A stretch of 29,988 nucleotides of DNA, taken from positions 1-29,988 of the forward strand of contig JBEKTY010000101.1 of assembly GCA_049515555.1 (NCBI GenBank). Direction: 5' to 3'. The translations under genes and the position numbers were made by a program. This stretch comes from JBEKTY01 sp049515555. Its GTDB lineage: Bacteria > Planctomycetota > Planctomycetia > Pirellulales > Thermoguttaceae. Below are positions 23,577-29,988 of the stretch, one piece after another (the stretch's first letter is position 1; every line of letters begins with the position of its first letter). Below the pieces are notes generated by a model. The model was not told the origin of the DNA and ran no database searches. It worked only from the letters and a program-made list of their open reading frames with translations.

Positions 23577-24014
23577 CTAATTCGCCTCGCTGTATAACAT
23601 GGCCTTCGCCTGGAGCGGCAAGGGGTTGGGTATCAGGCTGATCGTCCGAACCATCGGGACGTAGTTGCCGGTGACTTGGACGGCGATGCAATCGCCGATC
23701 TTGGCGTTGGTCCACACGTCGATATTGGCCCCCGACGTCGGATCGGCCTTGTAAACCTGGATGCTAAGATTCTGCACGTTCTGACCGCAGAGATAACTGG
23801 TGACGGTGGCTTGGATCTGGGCGGTGCTCAGGGTTTGCGTGCTTACGACGGCCAGGCGGACCCCTTCCCGCGCCGCGGCGTCCATTACCTGCCGGATCAT
23901 GGCCACGCGGGCGAACTCGAACAGGCCCAGCATGAATATGAAGAAGAGCGGAATTACCAGCGCCGTTTCCACCACCACCGCTCCGCGGCGCCGGTTCTTT
24001 CGGACTCTGGCCAT
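23577..24014 (-). CDS. TadE-like pseudopilin
   Basis: 145 residues from ATG 24014. GAGG six bases upstream favours this over the ATG at 24029, which overlaps the previous gene's end and lacks a ribosome binding site. The basic N-terminus RKNRRRGAVVVETALVIPLFF is the TadE motif (processed after Gly by a prepilin peptidase, with Glu at +5). A hydrophobic helix and the typical FEFARVAMIRQVMDAAAREG follow. The C-terminal domain is beta-rich. It is predicted to be a minor pseudopilin of a Tad/Flp apparatus. The apparatus ATPase and secretin genes are not in the window. Confidence 0.9.
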   Translation of the reverse strand: MARVRKNRRRGAVVVETALVIPLFFIFMLGLFEFARVAMIRQVMDAAAREGVRLAVVSTQTLSTAQIQATVTSYLCGQNVQNLSIQVYKADPTSGANIDVWTNAKIGDCIAVQVTGNYVPMVRTISLIPNPLPLQAKAMLYSEAN

Positions 24015-24022
24015 CGTGCGCC

Positions 24023-24496
24023 TCACCATCCCTGCGGCATGTTGATCGACGTCGGGTACGGGTTGACTTCCGCGGAAAAATAGATTGCGCTGCCGGTCAG
24101 CGTTGTGCTGCTAGTGGCGAAAAAGCCGGACACGCCCCAGGAAACGTCGCTATAGGGGATCGTGGCTTCTACCTGAATTTGGTCGTTGGGGCTGGCGACG
24201 CTCACGTCGGTGCTCGGACTGGTTACGTCGCTCACGGTTACCGTCAGGTTCGCCGTATTCAGGCCGGCGCAATTCAGGTAGTTGGTGACGACGGTAACCA
24301 CCTGCGCGTTGGTAAAGGTGCCGGTTGCGGCCTGACGCGCGCCGGCGCCGGCGGCGTTGTTCAGCATCACCTGAACGTCCAGGATCCGGCCGACCTCCCA
24401 CACGCCCATCACAACATACACGAGCACGGGCATGGCAATGGCCATTTCCACGACCGCCAAACCGCGGCGATCGGCTTTGCGATAAGTGCGATTCAT
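24023..24496 (-). CDS. TadE-like pseudopilin, first gene of the operon
   Basis: 157 residues from ATG 24496; an in-frame ATG at 24526 would add ten residues of poor character. The N-terminus RKADRRGLAVVEMAIAMPVLVY has the TadE processing motif and hydrophobic helix (split: RKADRRG / LAVVEMAIAMPVLVY). WEVGRILDVQVMLNNAAGAGARQAA follows, equivalent to the amphipathic region of TadE (WEVGRILDVQVMLNN, AAGAGARQAA). The rest is Thr/Val/Ser-rich beta structure. Its stop at 24023 lies just before the next gene's start. The upstream gap (24527-24791) would contain the operon promoter on the minus strand, but I see no clear one. Confidence 0.88.
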   Translation of the reverse strand: MNRTYRKADRRGLAVVEMAIAMPVLVYVVMGVWEVGRILDVQVMLNNAAGAGARQAATGTFTNAQVVTVVTNYLNCAGLNTANLTVTVSDVTSPSTDVSVASPNDQIQVEATIPYSDVSWGVSGFFATSSTTLTGSAIYFSAEVNPYPTSINMPQGW

Positions 24497-24687
24497 AATT
24501 ACCGTGTTCCGCGGCTGTTGCGCCATCCGATAGATAACCCCTCATCTGAAGAATAGGTCGCCGGCGCGGGATTCGCAAACAGCGAGGCGTGAACACTGCT
24601 GCGACGGGGCCCGTGCCGCCTTTGCCGCTCCGGCAAGTGTGCGTGACGGTTGGCGGTTATGCCGGTTAAGGCGGATTTAAGGAATCT

Positions 24688-24716
24688 TTGACATCGCCTC
24701 ACGACCCGCCGATAAT
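24688..24716 (+). promoter_or_regulatory. Promoter of the HEAT/VWA gene
   Basis: A perfect TTGACA (24688-24693), 17 bases, then GATAAT (24711-24716). The predicted mRNA start is near 24723, about 69 bases before the start codon. Confidence 0.7.
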
Positions 24717-24791
24717 CGAGTTGTATCCTTTGCGCCTTTGCGTGAACCTCTTGCCAGATAATGGTACTAAACCCCTGAACGGCTGATTCCC

Positions 24792-26135
24792 GTGCTGCGA
24801 ACTCTCTCCTGGTTGCTGGCGGCGGCGATGTTTCCGGCCTGGACGGCGCCGCGCGCCGCACCGGCCGCCGACGGCGGCAAGCAACAGCAGGCCGATCGCC
24901 GCGCGGTGCAGGCGCAGCTCCACAGCCGCTCGACGCTGGATCGGGTCGAGGCCGTCCGCCGGCTGGCCGATTTCCCGGCCCTGGAGGGCGCCAAGCTTGC
25001 GCTTTCGGTCGGGCTGGCCGACCGCGAGCGGGATGTCCGGCAGGCCGCCTTCACGATCCTGCTGGCCTGGAATGACGAGCCCGAGGTGGCCGCGTTCCTG
25101 TTGAAGAATCTGGAGAACGCTTCGCGGGGCAAGGGCGGCTCGGCCCTGGTGCTCCCGCTCGTGGGAGTCCTGGCGGCGGCCGAGCAGCCGGAAGTGCGGC
25201 GGCGCTTCGACCGCTTCCTGGAGGCCTATGTAACGAAGTCCAAGGACGGGGCGACGGCCATGGTGGCCCTGGCCGACGACCTGGGCGAGCTGGCCGACGA
25301 GCAAGCCCTGCGGTCGCTCAAAGCCCTGACGCGGCAGAAGTGCGTGATGAAGACCTTCGCCTGCCGCCGGGCCGTGGTTCAGGCTATGCTGCGGGTCCGC
25401 CGGCCGGAGGCGGTCTCGGCCTTGCTGGCGCTGCTGCCCAACCTGGACGGCGAGGTCCGCGGCGACGTGGTGCGGTACCTGGAGCAGCTTTCCGGCCAGC
25501 AGCACGGCTACGACGCCGGGGCGTGGCAGGCCTGGTGGAAGGAGCACCAGCCGGGTTTCGAGTTTCCCCGCGGCGGCGGCCTGCTGGGGGCCGAGACCGC
25601 GCCCAAGGGCGTGGGTTATTATTACGGTCTGCCCCTTTATGCCCGCCGCATGGTGTTCGTCATCGACGTTTCCGGCAGCATGGCCGGTCCGCGGTTGGCG
25701 GCCGCCCAGCGGGAGCTGACCACCGCCATCAACGGCCTGCCGGCGGAGGCCGAGTTTGGGTTGGTGGCGTTTCACTCCGCGGTGTTCGTGTGGCGGCGGG
25801 AGATGGTGCGGGCCACGGCCGAAGCCAAGCAGGAGGCGCGGCTGTTCGTGTATCAGCTTGCCGCCCACGGCCGTACGGCCACCTACGACGCGCTGGACGC
25901 CGCGTTTCGTTTCGACCCGGAGGCCGTGTACCTGCTCTCCGACGGCGAGCCGAACGCCGGCCGGGTCCCGGCCCCCGCGGCCATCGTGGCGGCCATCGGC
26001 CAGGCCAACCGTGCCCGACGGATCTCGATCTACTCGATCGGCATCGCCCCGGGGGCGCCGGGCAGCGACATGGAACTGTTCATGAAGACCCTGGCCGAGC
26101 AGAACTTAGGCCGCTACCGGCGGCTCGATCAGTGA
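24792..26135 (+). CDS. Secreted HEAT-repeat and von Willebrand A domain protein
   Basis: 447 residues from GTG 24792; the ribosome binding site is weak. Residues 1-25 (MLRTLSWLLAAAMFPAWTAP) are a signal peptide. Residues ~35-240 are helical repeats of HEAT/PBS type (RVEAVRRLADFPAL, ADRERDVRQAAFTILLAW, RRPEAVSALLALLPNLDGEV). A spacer YDAGAWQAWWKEHQP follows, and then a VWA domain at ~285-445. Its metal-ion site is complete: DVSGSM at 292-297, Thr in RTATYDALD (362-364) and Asp384 in LLSDGEP. This HEAT-plus-VWA type is common in planctomycetes. It probably mediates protein binding in the periplasm; no partner can be named. Confidence 0.85.
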   Translation: MLRTLSWLLAAAMFPAWTAPRAAPAADGGKQQQADRRAVQAQLHSRSTLDRVEAVRRLADFPALEGAKLALSVGLADRERDVRQAAFTILLAWNDEPEVAAFLLKNLENASRGKGGSALVLPLVGVLAAAEQPEVRRRFDRFLEAYVTKSKDGATAMVALADDLGELADEQALRSLKALTRQKCVMKTFACRRAVVQAMLRVRRPEAVSALLALLPNLDGEVRGDVVRYLEQLSGQQHGYDAGAWQAWWKEHQPGFEFPRGGGLLGAETAPKGVGYYYGLPLYARRMVFVIDVSGSMAGPRLAAAQRELTTAINGLPAEAEFGLVAFHSAVFVWRREMVRATAEAKQEARLFVYQLAAHGRTATYDALDAAFRFDPEAVYLLSDGEPNAGRVPAPAAIVAAIGQANRARRISIYSIGIAPGAPGSDMELFMKTLAEQNLGRYRRLDQ

Positions 26136-26461
26136 GGTATGAGCTTTGAGCGATGAGCAATGAGCCACTCAGCGGTCAGTGAGCACAGTTCGGCGCGGGT
26201 CTCCCGACCCCGCCGCGGCCCGAGCGAAGGTCTCCGCGGGTAAGGAGACCTTCAAAGCGACGGCGTGGCTCGGTCGGAGGCCGGCCACAACACAGGAAAG
26301 ATTCACGGCCACTTACTGCTCGCCACTCGCCCCTGGCCCCTCACTGCCCGCTGCGTCCGGAAATTACCGCAAATTTGTTGACCGGGAAGCCTTTTCCCGG
26401 TACGATGAAGTGGTGCTCGTTCCGCAATCGGACCAGGGATCACTTATCTAGCGGTAATCGC
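26136..26461. other. Non-coding gap with a perfect 10-bp hairpin
   Basis: GAAGGTCTCC (26226-26235) and GGAGACCTTC (26244-26253) form a perfect hairpin with an eight-base loop; this looks like a dispersed planctomycete repeat and may help end the HEAT/VWA transcript. No gene or clear promoter is seen in the remainder. Confidence 0.5.
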
Positions 26462-28600
26462 ATGTCGTGGAACGGAGTGCGTAACGCTATCGAGCGCGAC
26501 GGCCAATTACCGTCGGGCCGCGGGGGCTCCAAGCGGCCCTTCGCTGTCAAAGTGTGGCACTGCCGAGGCGCCAGTGCCATCCATAACAGCCCGCGCCGGC
26601 CCCTGCGGATCGAACAGCTAGAACAGCGGGCCCTGCTGGACGCCACCGCGGTCTTCGATCACATCGTATACGACCCGATCCAGGTGGGCGGCTCCGGGGT
26701 AACGCCGGCCTACACTTCCCCGCCGTCAAGTGCGTTCAGCCCATCCCAAATTCAAACGGCCTATGGTATTAGCGCGATCAGGCTGGGCGCGGTGGCCGGC
26801 ACCGGCAGCGGCCAGACCATCGCCATCGTCGACGCCTATAACGATCCCAACATCATCAGCGACACGGCGACGTTCAACACCCAGTTCGGCTTGCAGAAAT
26901 TCAACGTCTCCGGCGGCCCCACGCTCACCGTGCGCAACCAGAGCGGCCACAGCGGGCCGCTTCCCGGCACCGATCCGAACGGACCGGCCTCGCGAACCGG
27001 GAAATCCACCTGGGAAGAGGAAGAATCTTTGGATGTCGAGTGGGCGCATGCGGTCGCCCCCCAGGCCAACATCATCCTGTTCGAGGCCAACAGCCCTTAT
27101 ATGTCAGACCTGATGACCGCGGTCCTGAAGGCGGCCTCTTCCGGCGTCTCGGTGGTTTCAATGAGTTTTGGCACCGACGAATTCTCCGGCGAGACTTCGT
27201 ACGACTCGGACTTCGTGGCCCAGGGGGTGACGTTCGTGGCCTCGACCGGCGACGGCGGTTCGCCGGGCGAATATCCGGCCTATTCGCCCGACGTCGTGGC
27301 CGTCGGCGGCACGAGCCTGAGTCTAAACTCCGACAACACCTACAAGAGCGAAACCGCCTGGAGCGACAGCGGCGGCGGCAAGAGCACCCAGGAGAGCGAG
27401 CCGAGTTACCAGCAGCCGGTGCAAACGACCGGCATGCGGCAAACGCCCGACGTATCGTTCGACGCCGATCCCTACACGGGCGTGGCCATCTACGATTCCT
27501 ACGATTACAGCAGCAGCCCCTGGTTGCAGATCGGCGGCACGAGCCTCTCGGCCCCCTGCTGGGCCGGGTTGGTGGCCATCGCCAATCAGCTCCGGGTCGC
27601 CGATAAGTTAACGGCGCTCAATACGTCCGGCCCGACTCAGGCCCAGGCCACGCTCTACTCGATCGACGCGGCCGATTTCCACGACGTCACCAGCGGCAGC
27701 AATGGCGGTTACTCGGCCGGGCCCGGCTACGACCTGGTCACCGGCCTGGGCACCCCGCTGGCCAACAAGCTCGTGCCCGACCTGGCTCTGTATCCCGGCG
27801 GCAGCGTTACCAACCCCGCCACGACGGTGAGTCTCACGGCCTCGACCAACGCCACGCAGTATACGCAGCCGATCACCTTCGATGCTACGGTGGACAAGAT
27901 CGACCCGGGCGTCGCTCCGCCCACGGGCACGGTCACGTTCATGGACGGGAGCACGGCGATGGGCGCCGCAACCCTCTCCCGCGGCATGGCCCTTTTCACC
28001 TATTCGACGCTCGCCTTGGGCAGCCACACGATCACGGCGGTCTACGGCGGCGATGCAACCTTCACCGCCGCCAGCTCGGCCACGGTTGCCGAGGCCGTCG
28101 CCCAGCTTGCGACAACCACTTCCGTGGGCGATTCGGCCGGCTCGATCACCTACGGCGGCCAGGAGACCCTCACGGCCACGGTCACTGCGGTCGCACCGGG
28201 CTACAGCATTACGCCCAGCGGCGGCACGGTTACTTTCACCAGTGGAAGCACGACGCTCGGCTCGGCATCGCTCGTCGCCGGAACGGCCACGCTGGCCACC
28301 ACGTCGCTGCCGGCGGGCACCGACCAGGTGACCGCCAGTTACAACGGCGCCGGCTCGAACTTCGCCAGCAGCGCCACGAGCGGCCCCGTCGCGGTGAAAG
28401 TGACTCCTGCTCCCTTGACGGTTACGCCCGCCAACCAGACAAAGACCTACGGCAGCCCGTTCACCGCCTTCAGCGGCACGATCACGGGCATCCAGAACGG
28501 CGACAACCTCACGGCCAGCTATTCCAGCAGCGGGGCGGCTGCCACGGCGAGCGTGTCGGGCAGTCCGTACACCATCACCTTCTCAATCAGGGCTGGCTGA
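26462..28600 (+). CDS. S53 (sedolisin-like) protease with LEPR-XLL-type signal, frameshifted at its 3' end
   Basis: 712 residues from ATG 26462 to an early TGA. Residues 45-62 (PRRPLRIEQLEQRALLDA) are an LEPR-XLL-type N-terminal signal of large exported planctomycete proteins. The protease spans about 85-440: IAIVDAYNDPN, then EEESLDVEWAHAVAP carrying the Glu/Asp pair, STGDGGSPGE with the oxyanion Asp, and GGTSLSAPCWAG with the nucleophile Ser. VTGLGTP near the end is the usual calcium-site neighbourhood. Ig-like repeats follow (PTGTVTFMDGSTAMGAATL and GGTVTFTSGSTTLGSASL), and then one MBG-type repeat (TKTYGSPFTAFSGTITGIQNG, split: TKTYGSPFTAF / SGTITGIQNG). The frame is lost at about 28580; the rest of the protein continues in two other frames. 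Confidence 0.85.
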   Translation: MSWNGVRNAIERDGQLPSGRGGSKRPFAVKVWHCRGASAIHNSPRRPLRIEQLEQRALLDATAVFDHIVYDPIQVGGSGVTPAYTSPPSSAFSPSQIQTAYGISAIRLGAVAGTGSGQTIAIVDAYNDPNIISDTATFNTQFGLQKFNVSGGPTLTVRNQSGHSGPLPGTDPNGPASRTGKSTWEEEESLDVEWAHAVAPQANIILFEANSPYMSDLMTAVLKAASSGVSVVSMSFGTDEFSGETSYDSDFVAQGVTFVASTGDGGSPGEYPAYSPDVVAVGGTSLSLNSDNTYKSETAWSDSGGGKSTQESEPSYQQPVQTTGMRQTPDVSFDADPYTGVAIYDSYDYSSSPWLQIGGTSLSAPCWAGLVAIANQLRVADKLTALNTSGPTQAQATLYSIDAADFHDVTSGSNGGYSAGPGYDLVTGLGTPLANKLVPDLALYPGGSVTNPATTVSLTASTNATQYTQPITFDATVDKIDPGVAPPTGTVTFMDGSTAMGAATLSRGMALFTYSTLALGSHTITAVYGGDATFTAASSATVAEAVAQLATTTSVGDSAGSITYGGQETLTATVTAVAPGYSITPSGGTVTFTSGSTTLGSASLVAGTATLATTSLPAGTDQVTASYNGAGSNFASSATSGPVAVKVTPAPLTVTPANQTKTYGSPFTAFSGTITGIQNGDNLTASYSSSGAAATASVSGSPYTITFSIRAG
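26555..26579. repeat. Short palindromic repeat in the N-terminal coding region of the protease
   Basis: TGGCACTG (26555-26562) and CAGTGCCA (26572-26579) flank a nine-base loop. It belongs by sequence to the GTGCCACTG-type repeats seen elsewhere and is translated into part of VWHCRGASAI, just before the LEPR-like signal. Confidence 0.5.
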
Positions 28601-28782
28601 CCGTGAACCCGGCCCCGCTGACCGTTACGCCCGCCGGCCAGACGAAGACCTACGGCGGCACGTTCACCGCCTTCAGCGGCACGATCACGGGCATCCAGAA
28701 CGGCGACAACCTCACGGCCAGCTATTCCAGCAGCGGGGCGGCTGCCACGGCGAGCGTGTCGGGCAGTCCGTACACCATCACC
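28460..28782 (+). repeat. Two identical 120-nt blocks within the MBG repeats
   Basis: 28460-28579 and 28663-28782 are identical at every base I compared. The offset of 203 bases is not a multiple of three. The reading frame breaks immediately after each block. Confidence 0.85.
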
Positions 28783-28788
28783 CGGTGA
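28582..28788 (+). pseudogene. Frameshifted continuation 1: second MBG repeat of the protease gene
   Basis: In frame 1 the sequence continues LNQGWLTVNPAPLTVTPAGQ and then a second MBG repeat (TKTYGGTFTAFSGT), ending ...SPYTITR at a TGA. It contains a 120-nt block (28663-28782) identical to 28460-28579. There is no ribosome binding site of its own, so it is read as a displaced part of the upstream gene. Confidence 0.7.
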
Positions 28789-29612
28789 CTCCCGCGGCGC
28801 TGACGGTCACCGCGGACAATCAGAGCCGGGTCTACGATTCGGCAGATCCGCCGTTGACCGCAAGTATCAGCGGCTTTGTCAACGGCGAGACCTTGGCCAC
28901 CGCCGGCGTGAGCGGCCTGCCCAGCCTGACCAGCAACGACACGGCGGACAGCCCGGTGGGCAGCTACACGATTACCGCCGCGGCGGGCACGCTGACGGCC
29001 CGGAACTATACCTTCCGCTTCGCCGCCGGGACCTTGACCATAACGCCGGCGACGATCACGGTCGATTCCGACCAGACGATGACTTCCCTGACCGCCCTCG
29101 GCACGTCCAGCAACGTTCAGGCCGTCGTGGTCGCCCCCGATGTGCAGCTTACGGTTGACAGTCCCGTGGATCTCGATTCGGGCGGGACGATAAGCGTGCT
29201 TTCCGGCGGAGAGCTGACGGTGCCCGGCCTCGACCTGGACACCGCCCCCGCCACGCTCAGCCTCGACGGCGGCGCCCTCCAGGCCGGCAACTCCTTCCAA
29301 ACCACCGTCCCCGTGACGCTCCAGGCCGGCGGCGGAACGGTCGATACCAACGGCTTCGACGTCACCCTGGGCGCAGCGATCACCGCGGGCGCCGGCAGCG
29401 GCGGACTTTCCAAGATCGGCGCCGGCAGCCTGACCCTTTCCGGCGAGAATAGTTATTCCGGCGGTACGTCGATCGCTGCCGGCACGCTGGTGGCGACCAT
29501 CGGCGATGCCTTGCCCGCCGGCGGGAGCCTGACCATCAGCGGTGGCGGGGTAGTGCTCGACAGCGTGCTGATGACAGACATTTCGGGGCTGCCACCGGAG
29601 GCGGTGCCGAAT

Positions 29613-29750
29613 GCCGCGCCGGCGGTCTTAGTAGCGGCACAACCGGCCGTGGCCGCCGCGCCGGCGGTTTTGGTAGCAGCCCAGCCCACCGCGGCCGCCG
29701 CGCCGGCGGTTTTGGTAGCGGCACAACCGGCCGTAGCCGCCGCGCCGGCC
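29613..29750 (+). repeat. 42-bp tandem repeat coding for a 14-residue repeat
   Basis: GCCGCGCCGGCGG recurs at 29613, 29655 and 29697, with a partial copy at 29739, an exact 42-base period. It encodes repeats of AAPAVLVAAQP plus three variable residues. Confidence 0.85.
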
Positions 29751-29773
29751 GACCGGCAGCCGGCTGCCGATTT

Positions 29774-29834
29774 GGGTGGCACTGGCCTCTCGCCAGTGCC
29801 CGCCGCAAGCACTGGCGAGACGCCAGTGCCACCC
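29774..29834. repeat. Palindromic repeat inserted in frame
   Basis: GGGTGGCACTGGC (29774-29786) and its perfect complement (29822-29834) flank a second smaller CTCGCCAGTG/CACTGGCGAG pair. It is translated as GGTGLSPVPAASTGETPVPP. Confidence 0.75.
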
Positions 29835-29923
29835 GAACCGCATCCGGCCGATGCGCGCCCGTTGTACCGCACGAGTTGCAATAGCGCGGCGCGGTCTTGC
29901 CCCGGAGGGGCATTTGAGAATAG

Positions 29924-29943
29924 CCCAGCGATTCATCGCTGGG
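29924..29943. repeat. Perfect 9-bp hairpin near the window end
   Basis: CCCAGCGAT-TC-ATCGCTGGG. Together with GTCCC-GAA-GGGAC about 30 bases later it looks like a dispersed non-coding repeat of this genome. Confidence 0.6.
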
Positions 29944-29988
29944 ACATCGGTTGGCAAAGTCCTGCCGGAAGTCCCGAAGGGACGGTTG

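Larger units (their letters stand above)
28785..29988 (+). pseudogene. Frameshifted continuation 2: C-terminal part of the protease gene, open to the window end
   Basis: In a third frame the coding pattern resumes at 28785 with VTPAALTVTADNQSRVYDSA, another MBG-type repeat, and stays open to 29988 without a stop (401 codons). Around 29400-29500, GGLSKIGAGSLTLSGENSYS followed by GGTSIAAGTLVA is an autotransporter-associated beta-strand repeat. A 14-residue tandem repeat based on AAPAVLVAAQP follows at 29613-29750. The segment GGTGLSPVPA...STGETPVPP is encoded by an inserted palindromic repeat (29774-29834). The last ~100 bases look like a non-coding dispersed repeat, so the true stop may have been lost or lies just beyond the window. 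Confidence 0.65.

Noticed and set aside
21621..23597. Long plus-strand open frame opposite the TadG-like gene
   Set aside because: Val/Gly/Arg-rich low-complexity shadow; the minus-strand frame has the TadG and VWA motifs.

Overview
The window looks like Planctomycetota, most probably the Pirellulales. The evidence is: a DUF1559 prepilin-type protein with the H-X9-DG motif, followed by a small carboxypeptidase-regulatory-like lipoprotein; an LEPR-XLL-type N-terminal signal on a sedolisin-like protease; a PEP-CTERM protein; a PQQ-type beta-propeller opening with the usual DWPQFQGPGRDG; a DUF6800-like small basic protein; and families of short palindromic repeats between genes. No rRNA, tRNA or CRISPR array was seen.

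Layout. 1-1404: 3' part of a surface or exported protein. 1405-1978: gene-poor, with an IS66 transposase remnant. 1979-2812: membrane protein with an acidic N-terminal region. 3238-4957: DUF1559 gene and its lipoprotein partner, separated by a 170-bp palindromic, MITE-like unit. 5093-6298: inositol-phosphate synthase, ending tail to tail with a ketoacyl-synthase-like gene (7560-6295) that has lost two of its three catalytic residues. A DUF6800-like gene with a good promoter lies upstream of that gene.

7969-11228 is a complete mobile element. It has 15/16-matched terminal inverted repeats starting GGTAGTGGTACA, a perfect 8-bp target duplication (CGGCCAAC at 7961-7968 and 11229-11236), and an IS1-family DDE transposase. 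It also carries a divergent ribbon-helix-helix (RHH) regulator, two overlapping small genes, a winged-helix gene, several terminators and structured non-coding segments. The transposase and the regulator share a symmetric pair of divergent promoters embedded in a 17-bp inverted repeat. This suggests that the regulator represses both itself and the transposase. It is the most interesting system in the window.

11532-16788, all on the minus strand: a class 3 lipase, a 1106-residue multi-pass membrane protein of unknown function, a PEP-CTERM protein and a 47-residue secreted peptide. 16994-19420: a large GHL10-type glycosidase-like protein. 19453-19651: a tandem array of 37-bp palindromic repeats. 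19825-21123: PQQ propeller protein. 21135-24496: a TadE-TadE-TadG operon (minus). 24792-26135: secreted HEAT/VWA protein with a good promoter. 26462 to the window end: a secreted S53 protease with Ig-like, MBG and autotransporter-type repeats, now broken by two frameshifts, each exactly at the edge of a duplicated 120-nt block.
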